A stretch of 64,000 bases of DNA from Suillus spraguei (Eukaryota; Basidiomycota; Agaricomycetes; Boletales; Suillaceae), in contig JABCPU010000050.1 in the NCBI GenBank assembly GCA_016800925.1, positions 1 to 64,000 of the forward strand. Direction: 5' to 3'. Both the position numbers and the translations under genes were made by a program. Every line of letters begins with the position of its first letter. Positions within the stretch are counted from its first letter, which is position 1. This document shows, piece after piece, positions 49,302 to 60,915 of this stretch. The notes beneath the pieces were generated by a model. The model did not search any database and was not told the origin of the DNA. It worked only from the letters and a program-made list of their open reading frames with translations.

Positions 49302-50117
49302 AATCCGTCTTACGGTTTCTTCATCTTCTTCTTCCTTTGACTTCGGTTTGTCGGAGTGGGGTCTTCTTCTTTCTGTCAGGACAGTTATGGATGCGGTGTC
49401 CTGTCTTTCTGCATCCGAAGCATTGCCCTTTCTTCATGCATTCGGATCTCTCCATGTCGGAGATTCGATCTACGACCATTGCATTGAATCACGGTTCGGA
49501 ATATACCGTGCATTCCCGTAGTTCTTCTTCTTCTGTTGTGGAACATGACGTGTCCTCATGGCGTTAAGCCGATGATGGGCGTTGTCAATAGCAACGCATT
49601 GCAACACAACATCTCTGAATATCTCGGAGACATCTCCGTATTGAAAAGCTTTGTAAGGATACCCCAATTAAGACCATCTTGGAAGAACTGGATCTTCGTC
49701 GCGTTATCGGTGATATGAGCCTTGGCTGCAAGTGCCTCAAAGTCGGCGACATAGGTATGAAGATCTCCAGTTCCTTGCTTGAGGTCTCTAAGGCGTGTAA
49801 GCGCGGTCATTCTGGTATCCACTGGTTCGAATGCTTCTTTGAAGCTCTTCATAAAATCCACCATCGTCCCATAACCAACTTTTTGTCCGAAGTGTCGGTA
49901 GATTGGGCGTGTTCAAGGAATTGTTCCTTCCATGACTTGGCATTCTTTCGGTCATGAAGGATGTTATGTAGATGATCTTCTGCTTGTCGGTGGTGTAAAG
50001 CTTTTCATTGATGTCAAAGTGCAGATTGCACGACTGGATAAACTCGCGAGAGTTATCACGATCTCCATCAAAACCTATCGGTTGACCGATCTTGTATTCG
50101 AATTCTTTGGTCGACAT
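49302..50117 (-). CDS. Gypsy-1 Gag
   Basis: Starts at ATG 50117 (MSTKEFEYKIGQPIGFDGDR). The capsid-like region continues through NAKSWKEQFLEHAQSTD, MKSFKEAFEPVDTRMTALTR and LKQGTGDLHTYVADFEALAA. The nucleocapsid part has QQKKKNYGNARYIP and a zinc knuckle C-X2-C-X4-H-X4-C (about 49390-49440). Gag packages the element RNA. Four or so one-base frame breaks occur between 49955 and 49300. The 28.1-29.6 kb fragment is a relative of the 3' half. The end coordinate is approximate because gag and protease adjoin. Confidence 0.85.
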
Positions 50118-50314
50118 GGTTGATGATTCTTCTGATGAGTTATACTTTCTCGTGCCTACACGCGCTGTCTTGCTGTCCGTCAGGGCTTTCTTCTGTCAGA
50201 GGGCTTCTCTTGACAATCTGCTCAGCGTACGCATACGCTAGTCTGCTGATCTAGGCGATCAGGGTTCAGGGTCGAAGACTGGATAGTCGACGATCAAAAT
50301 AGACTTTAATCTTT

Positions 50315-50785
50315 TGTTACGAACTGGGGTGGCGTCACCAGCGACAGTGAAAAGACACAGACGGTCTGCTGGGAAGTTCTTCAATGCCAAAAGAGGACAA
50401 GGTGAAAGTACAAGGAACGCGTTCCGAGTACGATCAAGGGTTCAGCCTCAAGACAAGTCTAAGAGGTATCCGCAAGAATAGAGACTAAGGCTAAGGAGTG
50501 CTTAGACTTAGAGACGATTCAAGACGACTTAGGTTGGAGACCTAAGCGAAGGAGATTCCAGGTAAAACCCAGTAAGATTAAAGTAAAGAATCTACTACAA
50601 GTACACCGTGCTTAAATAGCCAATATGTGCGCACGGACCAGAAGAGACGTGAGAATGTAAGTGCGTATCCAAAGAAGGAAGGCAACTATAGTACAGATGC
50701 GTTGAGCATATGAGTCAGAGTCAGTTACGTAATATACAAGGTAAATGAAGTAAGAAAATGAATAGGGGCACGTACGATTGTAACA
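50315..50785 (-). repeat. 5' LTR of gypsy-1
   Basis: 471 bp copy of 43208-43678. It lies upstream of the minus-strand gag. Confidence 0.95.
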
Positions 50786-51299
50786 GTGTGAAGAATTGCT
50801 AGATGTAAGATGAGGGTCTGCTAAAGCTCCAAACTGTGGAGCAATGTGAGCAAGGGATCTTATTTGATTCAAAGGAATAATATCACCCATGGCAATACCA
50901 GATGTCCTAGTAGCAAGCTTTAGGGTAACCATATGTGTAATGGGATCTACAGTACTAGTACCATCAGAGGGAGAGATGGGGTCAAGGTGTTGAGTATAAA
51001 CTAGAAATTGCTTGGCCCACCAAGGGACTATATTGCATGGGGGAATGAGGCGGAAAATAAGATGCAGCTCACAAACTATGTGACCTAGTAAAAAGCATAG
51101 CAGCAGCAGCATTCAAGGTTATGAGCATATCTGCAAGGATGTGGTATGTATCAAACAAACCTTTCAACCCACTCTTGGGCCATACAAACTTGTCATCAAC
51201 ATTGACAATGACAGCATCATAATGACCTTGTGCCCAGCCTCTTTTAGGAGGGTAAATGTTCAAAATCTGAGCTGGGAGTAGAGTGGTACCATCGTTGTC

Positions 51300-52015
51300 T
51301 TCTTAGAATATGAATAACAGAAAAGTTTACTGAATTTCAATATTCTCCACAGTCAATGGTTCAGACAAATACCAACAGTTGATAATGTGGTCATTTGTGG
51401 GGAAAAGGGCAAACAACTTTTTCTTGTCTTTGTTTGATCAAAGGACAGGGGGATAAAATCAGTAACTGGTGCGATGCAGTGCTTGTGATTTTATGAAACA
51501 ATGTACAGACTGATGCTGATGTATGTTGATATGTGATGATGCTACTCCTAAGTCTCACTAATCAATGGAGTCAACTAAGCCATCTAGCACTGATCAGACT
51601 ATCCAATATGTCACTTCGAAACCAACTCTTCGCTGCTCAGGCACTTCACAATGAGTATGACACAGGTTAGAACAGAGTACACCCTCTTGATGTAGTCTTA
51701 AGTGGCCAAGCTATTGATATTGTTGAATGACTGTTAGTCTTATTGTCATCCCAAATTAACTAATGAGATATATGAATGCAATGTTCTCCCCACAGAAATG
51801 TGTTCTGTGTCGTAAAGAGAACTAGATGTCGTCGGCACTAGATGACTAGTAACCTTGCACTAGCTAGTGTGAGAATGTGTGGTGATTTGGTGGCTTGCTG
51901 ATGTATCTGTATGTCATGAGAAATAATGTCCGAAGACTGGAGTGAAATAACTTAATGTTTCACTCAGCATGCTTGCTTAATCCTTAGATTCACACTTAAT
52001 TATATTGGGAAATAT
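51300..52015. other. Unrecognised central part of Plavaka copy 2
   Basis: Lies between C-terminal Plavaka coding sequence and LTR C3. No motif is recognised on either strand. Confidence 0.35.
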
Positions 52016-52773
52016 TGTTAAGACCGTACTCAAAGGGTTAGAGATCCGAAGGGCTTTAGCCTCAGTTTGTACACTGTGCCCCTTTCCTGAGTAATGCCCC
52101 TTATTTCAGAGAATAGGTATACGTCCGAAGATCCGGAAGTGGTTGGATGATAGATCTGGATGTCCGAAGGTATCGGGTATGATGCGTCTGAAGGTTATCT
52201 AGAATGTGGAGATGATACGAGGAATAAGACTAGTCTCAGAATGAGTTCCTAACTAGAAACTAACAGAGGTAGACTACCCGAAGGTAGAGTCGGAGATGCA
52301 GACTTATAGGAATCAATCCTAAGTCTCAGAAGATGACCAGAGCTGGAAGTAACTCAAGTCCAGAGGAAGAGATTGAGCAGAATCTAAGATGATATTCGAA
52401 CTAAGGTTCTATGGAGATTTACAAGTGGTTTATATACTGTAAGTAACTAGCACGGATAATCACTGGGTCCGGGACCGAGGGCTATGTATGATGTATAATG
52501 GAAGTCTATTAGTTAATGCACAGCAGATCAGTAAGCACAAGTTGGAAATGAGACACAGGTAAAGGATCAAAAAGCAGGAAGGAAATATACACAGCCGGAA
52601 TACCAGAGACAGGAGGAATGCCGAAAGGAGGTAGATGCAGATGTCCACAAGAAAGTTAGAGTGTGAGAAGTAGGGACTTTCGGATGGGTGATCCGGACAA
52701 GATCTGTGGACCGGATGGAAGTAGGATTGATCAGATCTGATCAGATCTGAGATCAGAAGTATGGTATATGACA
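52016..52773 (-). mobile_element. Solo LTR family C (C3)
   Basis: 758 bp, TGTTAAGACCGTACTC to AGTATGGTATATGACA, with perfect TSD AATAT (52011-52015, 52774-52778). Inserted in Plavaka copy 2. Confidence 0.93.
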
Positions 52774-54530
52774 AATATATAATTTATTAGAGGGGCTCCT
52801 TGGCCTGCCCTCCTCTGCATGTGAGAAACTATTGCCTGACTAATGTACTGGTCACTGGTGTGATGGTTGTTGACAAGATAGTTCTTTTTCAGAGGTGGGA
52901 AAGTAGGCTCCTTATAAGGTATGGCTCATGCACAAACCACCAACATCATGTGATAAAGAGTGACTCTGGCGTGATTTTGTAGTATAAATTTAGTTAATAC
53001 CACTCGTAAATCTTAATTTTTGGAAAATATATTTGCACAGTGTTCTGTGGATTTGGATTTTGAACAACCCTATGCAGCTGGATTTTTCAAAAACTTGAAT
53101 TTGTGAGTGGCATTCAGAAAATGGAATGTTATGAGCCATGGAATGGAGGCTGTATACATGACACACACTATGAAAACAGTATACCATTCATTCCACAACT
53201 CTTCCAGGCAGAAAAATGCCCAAACCCAAGGTGGGTATAGACAATCCTCTAACAGAGATTTCATACATTTGACAGGGTGAATGAAGTCTGGTATAGGGAG
53301 CAAGGCAGTAAGGAGGAAGGCATTGGAAGAAGCTTTGTTGTGGACATCCATGTGGATGTTGGCAAGGCTAATGAGTAGGGGGTGTGTGGCCTTACCCCCT
53401 GATATATTGGTAATATGAGTTTTGTCAGATGACAGGATGGTGCCTCACAGAGCAGGCCTGTCAAGAATGTTTGACTGGAATAACTAAGTGAGAATTGTGA
53501 TAAACACTCAGGAAGCACAACACTTACCTGCATTCTCCAAGCAAGATCTCCAGACATCCATTTCCCATATACCCTGACCAAACGCTCTGCTGTTTTGTAG
53601 ATCTGTTGCGGAGTAAGCTCTATAGATTCTGAAAAGAGAGGGTTGCTAAACAGAGCCTTCAAGCAATCTAAAGAATTGCGCCAAAATAGCCTCACAGGGC
53701 TCTTTGTGGGATAGGTAGTATCAATAGTTTTGCAATGTCATCGGGGAGCTTCAGGTAGAAGCTCTGCTCAGCCTCTAAGTTCAGTAGCAGATCAAAAGGA
53801 CAGGGGTAGACCTCTAATCTTGTTGTAGTTAGCTATATATCTGTTGCTGATATTGAATATATTTACCAGGTCTAAGGATAAGAATTGGTCAATATCTGCT
53901 ATACTTTGGGAAGATGTCAAAGAAACTCTGCTACCTGCCAACCTTTCCGGTCTGCAAAGGGGTAGTAGAGATTCTTTTCCTTACAAATGGAAGAGAACTG
54001 GTCTTGATCAAACACGTTCATGAAGGTTGGGCCCATGGTGTCCACAACTTGGGCAGCTCCTTTATAGGATTCAACAGCACTGGAATATGTAGGCCTGGTG
54101 GGAGCTTCAAATGGCTCACATGCATCCTCTTCTACTGATGGGAGTGAGGGATATCTGAGTCTTTGCTGTTTGGAGGGCACTGGTGGATAATATTCTAACA
54201 GAGATTTGGCATTCACAAGGCTGTTAACCCTTTGTAAACAGGCTGTGTTGGGCTGGTGGAGGTGTCTTTGCACTTGAATATCAGAATTGAAATGTTTGGC
54301 ACAATTGGGGCAAAGAAAGCCTGAGTAGGACATGGAAGTTATGCAGTTTGTGCTGCAGTAATATTTTGCAAGGTTGTTGCAAAGAGGGGAGTAGGTAAGT
54401 GTTAAGTAATATCCTAAAAGGGTTATAAAGTTTCAAGGGCAGAAGGGTAGGACCAGTAGCATTCAAGTCATGGGTATCAATGATGGATTTGCCAAGATTT
54501 TGCATTGAGTAGCTCATGGTGATTTCTGGA

Positions 54531-54665
54531 GGTGAAAGATTAGGAAAGCCAACAACTTGAGCTATTAGTCATAACACTACCAGTGCCTTCGTAAGAACCT
54601 TACAAAGCTCAGGCATTAGTCATCATAATGTGTCTGGTGTCATTGATGAAAATGTTACTAAAGGG
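54531..54665. other. Junction between Plavaka copy 2 and gypsy RT relic
   Basis: No feature seen. Confidence 0.3.
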
Positions 54666-55110
54666 TTTATTTCTGAATCAAAGTCACCTCAGGCAGCTGG
54701 CTTCTTCTTTGTTGGAAAGAAGAGCAGAGATCTATGGCCAACACAGGATTATAGATACATCAATGGATAGACAGTAAAGAATGCATATCCACCCACTCCC
54801 ACTTCTAGTCTCCCTTATAGCCCATCTTCATAATGCCAAATACTTCATAAAGATGAATATCTGATCAGGCTACCAGATTCACTGTGACAACAAATGGAAG
54901 GCTGTGTTTACCACGGAATTCAAACTCTATGAACTGAGTATCATGTTCTTTGGACTTTGTAATTCACTGGCTACATTCCAATAGGAGATCAATAAAGGAT
55001 GGTTAGTAATCTATATGGATGACCTCCTCCTGTTCTTAGATATGCTGGAAGAACACCAACAATGAACCCGAGGGATATTAGAAAAGATATAAAAGGAACA
55101 GCTGTTCCTG
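54666..55110 (+). pseudogene. Gypsy reverse transcriptase relic
   Basis: In fragmented frames it reads [44 protein letters not shown] sequence and VIYMDDLLLF, the catalytic YMDD at about 55007-55020. Many stops and indels. It ends against a short stretch (55120-55165) resembling the end of LTR family A. Confidence 0.75.
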
Positions 55111-55219
55111 AAACTGTTACAGAAACATTTGCTTGTACCCCTCCTATTATTTTTCCTTCTATGCACTGCTGTCTACAATCATCCTGATGAGGCATCCATC
55201 CTTCTCCTCTGCTATCCTA

Positions 55220-56816
55220 CAGTGGCTCAAAAAAGTGTCTGAATGTTTGTGGAAATTTGTGGAATTGCTTCACTGTGAGTCAGGGTATGGGAATATGACT
55301 AAGCTATAGTGAGATGTCAGGAAGCCCTGCTTCTCAGCTTTATCAATGTTTCCTATGGCATGGGAATCCACTCACACCATGCGAATATATGGTCATTTTA
55401 ATTTGATGACTCATTCAGACACTTTTTTTGACTTTTAGTTTGACCAACACAATCTCTATAATTCTGATACTTTGTGTGACCTCCTTTTGCTCTAATTACT
55501 TATGCCACTCTCTAGACATATTATTTATCCATTTCTGATATTCCTCCTTAGCTATCTTGCTCCACCCTGCTGCAACTGTCCTATAGCTGAAATAGCCTCT
55601 GTGGTGAATTTTAATAGGCTGTATGCAATTTCTTGAGTAATTGCCAGAGATATTTGATAGATTTGAGGTCTTTGGACTGCACTGGTTAGTATATAATACT
55701 AACATTGTGGCCTTCAAGTAATTGGTGGCCAACTTAGAGGTGTGCTTAGAGTCATTATCTCATTGAAAGGAAGTGTCTTCTCTATTAATCCATGACTTCT
55801 ACATGCTTCTCAGCAAACATCTATCTAAAATGGAAATGAAACACTCTGTATTTATCATTCTCTCCATTTCACAGAAAATATTTGTCCTATGTGGCCTCAT
55901 ACCATCAAGTTTCATCCTCCAAACATAAGTCTTTGTTTAACTTCTTTTGCTTCCAGTAGATCTCCTGCCTTTTTTCACAAACTTTTCAGGCTTTATGACC
56001 CCTTACTATGTATTTTGGTCTTGTCTGACAAGATAACCAATTTCCAGTCCTTAACAGTCCAGTACTGATGCTTTAAAGCAAAAGTTTATCTTGTCTTTAT
56101 ATGAGTTGGAGATAGAAGATAGTTTCATTCTGCATTACAGCTTTTAAGATTGGACACCTTGAGGGTATTACTGACTGTCTGAGCTGAGAGAGTAGTGGAG
56201 ATGATGGAATCAATGATTTTGATAGACTTAGCAGCATTAATGACCTGCCCAGTTAGAATATAATGAATAAGATATCTTTTGTCATATACAGTGAGCTTTC
56301 AAGTTAGCTATGAAATGGGTTTAAACTCACAATATTAGTGTTCTATAATGGCCAGAATAGTCCCAAGACCTCAAATCTATCAAATATCTCTGGCAATTAC
56401 TCAAGAAATTGCATACAGCCTATTAAAATTCACCACAGAGGCTATTTCAGCTATAGGACAGTTGCAGCAGGGTGGAGCAAGATAGCTAAGGAGGAATATC
56501 AGAAATGGATAAATAATATGTCTAGAAGAGTGGCATAAGTAATTAGAGCAAAAGGAGGTCACACAAAGTATCAGAATTATAGAGATTGTGTTGGTCAAAC
56601 TAAAAGTCAAAAAAGTGTCTGAATGAGTCATCAAATTAAAATGACCATATATTCGCATGGTGTGAGTGGATTCCCATGCCATAGGAAACATTGATAAAGC
56701 TGAGAAGCAGGGCTTCCTGACATCTCACTATAGCTTAGTCATATTCCCATACCCTGACTCACAGTGAAGCAATTCCACAAATTTCCACAAACATTCAGAC
56801 TTTTTTTGAGCCACTG
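55220..56816 (-). mobile_element. Tc1/mariner element with long inverted repeats (fold-back form)
   Basis: 1597 bp flanked by TA dinucleotides (55218-55219, 56817-56818). Ends CAGTGGCTCAAAAAA and its complement. Arms of about 470 bp (55220-55690 and 56345-56816) are nearly identical inverted copies. Both contain the 3' end of the transposase gene. Confidence 0.9.
55490..56300 (-). pseudogene. Tc1-type DDE transposase, decayed
   Basis: Minus-strand relic. In sequence: ILTGQVINAAKSIKIIDSII (helix-turn-helix region), FALKHQYWTVKDWKLVILSD (first catalytic Asp in LSDKTK), the 'GG-x-LMV-x-G' segment and EIMTLSTPLWPPIT, then the terminal part SRNCIQPIKIHHRGYFSYRT and KIAKEEYQKWINNMS. Several stops. 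The C-terminal about 80 codons also occur, inverted, at 56338-56540. Confidence 0.8.
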
Positions 56817-56839
56817 TATCTGGCTTGCTATCATAATGC

Positions 56840-59266
56840 TGACATGCACCAAACTGGTCTGGTGCATGGCTAACTAAGCACTACTGCAGCTGACAAATAA
56901 TACCAGGACTATAATAACCTAGTCTTCATCTATTCAGGAATCAGTTTATGACCTGGAACCTAGAGTTTCTTTTTTTTGTAAAAGTGTTGCTTATTATTCC
57001 TAATTCATTTTTCATGGGTATGTTTATGTATGTTTAATTTCAAATACTATTTTATAAAATTTCCACAGATGTCAGGTGACCCCAGAAAAATAATTACATA
57101 AGGTTACCCTGCAGAGAAACTCATGAAACCCACTATTTTTCACTCATGTCATTTCTATGCATCTACAAAAAGTGCGAATTTATGCTTCAAATATTACATA
57201 ATTGACATTGCACCTAGCATAGCCACTGATCTCAAGTTTATGCATAGCTATTGATATCTCACATGACTTCTTTTCACACCCCTGAGCATATTCATATTAC
57301 AAATCAAACCATGACAATACTCAATAATTAGGGTAGGTTAGCACCCCTACAAAATGTGGGAAACAGTAGCATAGCCATTCATTTGGTCTATATAAGACCC
57401 ACCTTTTTGTCAATAAGAGAGAGACTCCTCTCAAAAATATAATTGAGAGTGAAGTGTGACCAGCACTACCAGCACACTGTCAAGAATATTGTCAACAACA
57501 GTAAGATTGGAAGTCTACTCTGTGAGATAGCACTACCCTTGAGCTCACTGTGTCTGACAACCAGCAAGACAACAAATCTTTTTCTTTCACAAAATCATTC
57601 TAGTTTCTTTCATCTTTCTTCTCTCTGTTTTCTTTCTCTGTTGTCTGTTTCCTTGCTTCTGTTTCTGTTGATTCTTTCTCTTTTCTTTCTTTTCTTTTGA
57701 TCTCTGGTCTATCTCTCTGTTTCAAAGTTTGTTGGTGCTAGTGTCTTTGTGTTTCTAATATTTGTGTTGTCTCTTTAGTCCATCTAAGGCCAGAGTAGCT
57801 TAGTGGGAGAGACTTTAGTGGTTGATAGCAACACTTGATCTCACACATCTGAGTAGTGATACTGAGTTGAGGTCTTCACTGACTGATGGACTCTAGTTAT
57901 TAAAAGGGGACTTGGTATTGAAATCCAAGGATGTCCATTCCTGCTAACTGCTTAATACTCATAGTGAGTTCCTTGGCAGCAGGTTCAATAGTTAAGCTAG
58001 AGACTCTTGAAGCATTGACCAGTCTTGACCAGGGATTTTACCTGCTTGTCTGAGAAGGTGATTGTTGTAACTTCCTGTTACAAGAACACCTTCTTGCACC
58101 CATACTATCATTTTTCCTCCTATGCATTGCTGTCTACTCTTGTCCCAACAAGACCCCAACACTTATTGTCTGCTATCTCATCTGGCTTGCCCTCATCACA
58201 CCTTACCTCGCCTATGCCCACCTTCTCCATTGCCATTGCTAAGCACTTACCATCACTAAGCACTTACCATCACTAAGCACTTACCATCTGCGCACACATT
58301 GCCTTCTTTGCACACTTTGTGCTCGCTTTCGCCTTTTGTGCTTCATACATGCTCGTATCACATCTCATGCTTAATGCACACCCTTTGTGTTTCACACTTT
58401 CCTTTGCACTTCAACATGCACTACCCTTTGGTTCACTCAAACAACTTGTTGGCTTTCGGACTACGTCTGGTATTGTCCTTCACTTTATCTCTTTCTATTT
58501 GTTACCTTTCTTGACTTGTGCATTGCCTCATTGGCTCATACCCATTATACCTTCGGCTCCGCACCTATGACTCATCTCTGAGCATGCATCATCTTATTGG
58601 TTATCTGACCTCACACTTAATTAGTGATACTTACGTATTCACACTCCGCGTCAATCTTACCTATAGATACATGCAGATAACCTTTGTACTTCTTGAACTT
58701 CCTTTCAATAAGCTTTGATAAGCTTATTGTCCATACTTCAACTTCTTAGAAGCTCATTGCTTCTAAGTCTATTTAATCATTGTAGAACCCATTGCTGAGA
58801 CGTGGTTGTGAGACAGCACATCATGCCCACCTCCAACCCGACACAACTAGCGTGCTCCACATTAGGTGACTGATATGCATGAGCTGCTGCTCTTTATAGA
58901 GCGCTCGTCGCAGACACCACTGAAGTTCCTTAGCACCTGGTGAGGTTGCTAACACTTCCCACAAATTGCAGTAGCACAGTTGTTGCAAAACACCTGCAAT
59001 CCATTGAAGAGAGTGATTCAGCAAAATATTTCAGTCTCTTAGTTTGTGTTTTTCTTTTGAGTTCCAGTTGTTTTTGCGAATCCTTGTCACTGTCTAAAGT
59101 TCACTGATCTCACAGAAGTGACTCTTTGCTGATCGTAGCCTAGGGAACATAAACAGCCACCCATGTGCAACCACATTATCAGTCATTGGTATTTGTCTGA
59201 ATCACTGACTGTGGAGATATTTGGTTTTATAGGTATTTATCTATAGATCATCTATCTAAGAAGACA
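56840..59266 (+). mobile_element. Long LTR family E (E2), containing LTR A3
   Basis: TGACATGCACCAAACTGG to CTATCTAAGAAGACA. Without A3 and one target copy it is about 1.54 kb and aligns with E1 throughout. The TATA-like 'gtctatataagacccacc' lies at about 57387. It begins 22 bp right of the Tc1 element. Confidence 0.85.
58076..58954 (-). mobile_element. Copia-type LTR, family A (A3)
   Basis: 879 bp, TGTTACAAGAACACC to GGTTGCTAACA, with perfect TSD CTTCC (58071-58075, 58955-58959). Its target inside E2 is confirmed by the uninterrupted sequence in E1. Confidence 0.95.
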
Positions 59267-60548
59267 TTTCTGAAGCCCACCACCTTTGAAATAAGGAGCA
59301 ATCTATAAAGTAAGGGAGAACGGGTGTGAAAGTGACTTGCTAGCTCGCATGGCTTTCACTTAGGAACACTTAGCTCGGCTATTTCTTTTTGGAAATTTCT
59401 CGTGTGGTTTTTTCGAGTGCTGACTCACTGTTGTCCCATTGTGTGATTGCGTGATGTGTGATTGCGTGATTTGGTCACGTGACTGCGCAGCTGGTGCGCT
59501 GTAGTTCCCTAGATATACCCTTGAGCTCCAATCTTCATTTCCTCTTTTCCCCCACCACTGCTCCCTCTGCCACATCTTGAGAAAGTAATTCTTTCTCAAC
59601 ATACTCAACCTCTGTTTGTTTTTTACATTGTCTGCTTCATTTTGGTAGATATATCTTGATTCACGTAAGCCTATATAGTGTAGATATTGAAACTATGATA
59701 AAAATTATTGATTATGTAATCAGATATCAGGCATTTTCGCTTTTTGACGTGTTTTTGGACCCTTTGGACCCCCTGGACCTGGACCCTGGACTGGCTGTAT
59801 CTTGGAGTTTGAAGCATAGTGAGTGTGATTGTTGTTTGTTACTGGCCCTGTATTCCATCTGGACTTGTGAACTCCTGTCGATTCAAGACAAACGTGTAAC
59901 CAAGTCCTACTTCCCTGGCCATCTGTTCTTGCAGGTGTTCACTGGTTGTTTCTGGACCTCTGGGTATACTACAGTGTAGAGATTTTGAATTGGTGGAGCA
60001 CTTTTCTGTGCCAAGTTGGTCTGCTTGCAGCCTTCTTACAGTTGCCATCCTATCCTTCAGGATAATTTCTCGGGCAGCTTTCAGCTGTTCTTAGCACTGT
60101 CATACGTCGAACTTCCAGGGTATTAGCTCATCCTAGAAACTGCTGGTACTTCTTCAGTAATATTCGTTTGTTAGTATGTGATATTTTGTCATCTATATAT
60201 AATATGATGGCTTATCTTTGACACAGTGGAACTACAACTGTTGGAAGTTTGGCTCTCCTCTCTCTTTGTTTCATATATCTTCTCCAATGTATGTGGTTAT
60301 CATCTTATTTTGACTGATATTTATTCTTGATAGGAATTCCTCCACTCCTCCTACCTCTCCTTAGCGAGCACAGGCTGCTGCACATCAGGCTGAGAGAAAT
60401 CAGTGAAATATTGGCTCCCCTCCTGCACGTCGCCATCCTGCTCCTATAGCTCAACTATTAGAAAATGCTGCTCAAATGGTAAGAATTAATTTTCAAATTT
60501 TCATGAGACATTCATATTCTGATGTGTTCGTAGAATATTCCTCAGATC
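59267..60548. other. Intergenic, transposon-like upstream sequence
   Basis: No gene is recognised. A 17-base direct repeat around 'tgtgtgattgcgtgat' lies at about 59442-59474. The stretch 59490-59640 ('gtagttccctagatata', then pyrimidine-rich) resembles an LTR leader or promoter of the frame that follows. Confidence 0.35.
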
Positions 60549-60912
60549 TTGGGAAATTTGAACCATGGTCCTATTCCCATGCAAAGGTTTCCTAATATGC
60601 CACGTCATGTTATCGAGCATCATGAGGCTCAATGCAGGTGGTGTCTACACCACCCACCACCACCCTGGGCCACCTATTCCTACTCCAGCCTTGGGGCCTC
60701 CCTTTGGTCAACCTGTTGCTGCTCCAGCCTTAGGGCCTCCCTTTGGTCAACCTGTTGCTGCTCCAGCCTTAGGACCTCCCTTTGGTCAACCTATTCCTGG
60801 AGCCCCTTCAGTGACAAACTCCATACTATATGGGTCACCCGACCCACATAATATCCTGTCAAAGACGGGCCAGTGGACCATGGGCCAAGGTTATGTATAT
60901 CCTCAATGTTGA
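60549..60912 (+). CDS. Unknown Pro/Gly-rich protein fragment with 13-residue repeats
   Basis: The frame from about 60565 to TGA 60910-60912 contains three tandem PALGPPFGQPVAA units and then ILYGSPDPHNILSKTGQW. An overlapping frame upstream has GNLNHGPIPMQRFPNMPRHV, suggesting one protein broken by a single-base shift near 60635. Pro/Gly-rich Gag-like termini look like this, but no domain is recognised. It passes directly into a minisatellite. Confidence 0.4.
60685..60801 (+). repeat. 39-bp minisatellite, three units
   Basis: Units start at 60685, 60724 and 60763 (ccagccttrggrcctccctt...). The period is exactly 39 and keeps the frame, giving 13-residue repeats. Confidence 0.9.
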
Positions 60913-60915
60913 CAG

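Larger units (their letters stand above)
43208..50785 (-). mobile_element. Gypsy chromovirus, complete element with two LTRs (gypsy-1)
   Basis: Two 471-bp LTRs (43208-43678 and 50315-50785), TGTTACGAACTGG to CGATTGTAACA, are flanked by perfect TSD GTGTG (43203-43207, 50786-50790). Between them, on the minus strand, lie gag, pol (protease, reverse transcriptase, RNase H, integrase, chromodomain) and an additional 3' ORF. The LTRs differ by four substitutions and six single-base indels, so insertion is recent. Inserted in the C-terminal coding region of Plavaka copy 2. The sequence next to the 5' LTR does not look like a standard tRNA primer-binding site; a purine-rich 'acgggggtaa' lies by the 3' LTR. 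Confidence 0.95.
43117..54530 (-). pseudogene. Plavaka-type transposase, copy 2, split by gypsy-1 and LTR C3
   Basis: Minus-strand Plavaka gene. The start is near 54517 (MSYSMQNLGKS), with a C2HC-like finger (CPNCAKHFNSDIQVQRHLH, about 54250-54315) and EKNLYYPFADRKGWQVAEFL. Next come LTPQQIYKTAERLVRVYGKW and MSGDLAWRMQ (about 53530-53620), then DVHNKASSNAFLLTALLPIP with DFIHPVKCMKSLLEDCL. The C-terminal part is PPKRGWAQGHYDAVIVNVDD (about 51180-51255) and AMGDIIPLNQIRSLAHIAPQ. The coding end resumes on the far side of gypsy-1 (FYLNSYIDKEFYYALHSS, about 43135-43200). The central transposase region (51.3-53.0 kb) is lost or unrecognisable. Many stops. Confidence 0.8.

Noticed and set aside
37833..59266. 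E1 and E2 as the two LTRs of one 21-kb element
   Set aside because: E1 lies within the gag of a minus-strand gypsy and E2 is beside a Tc1 element. The sequence between them is other transposons, and E1 has no matching target duplication with E2.
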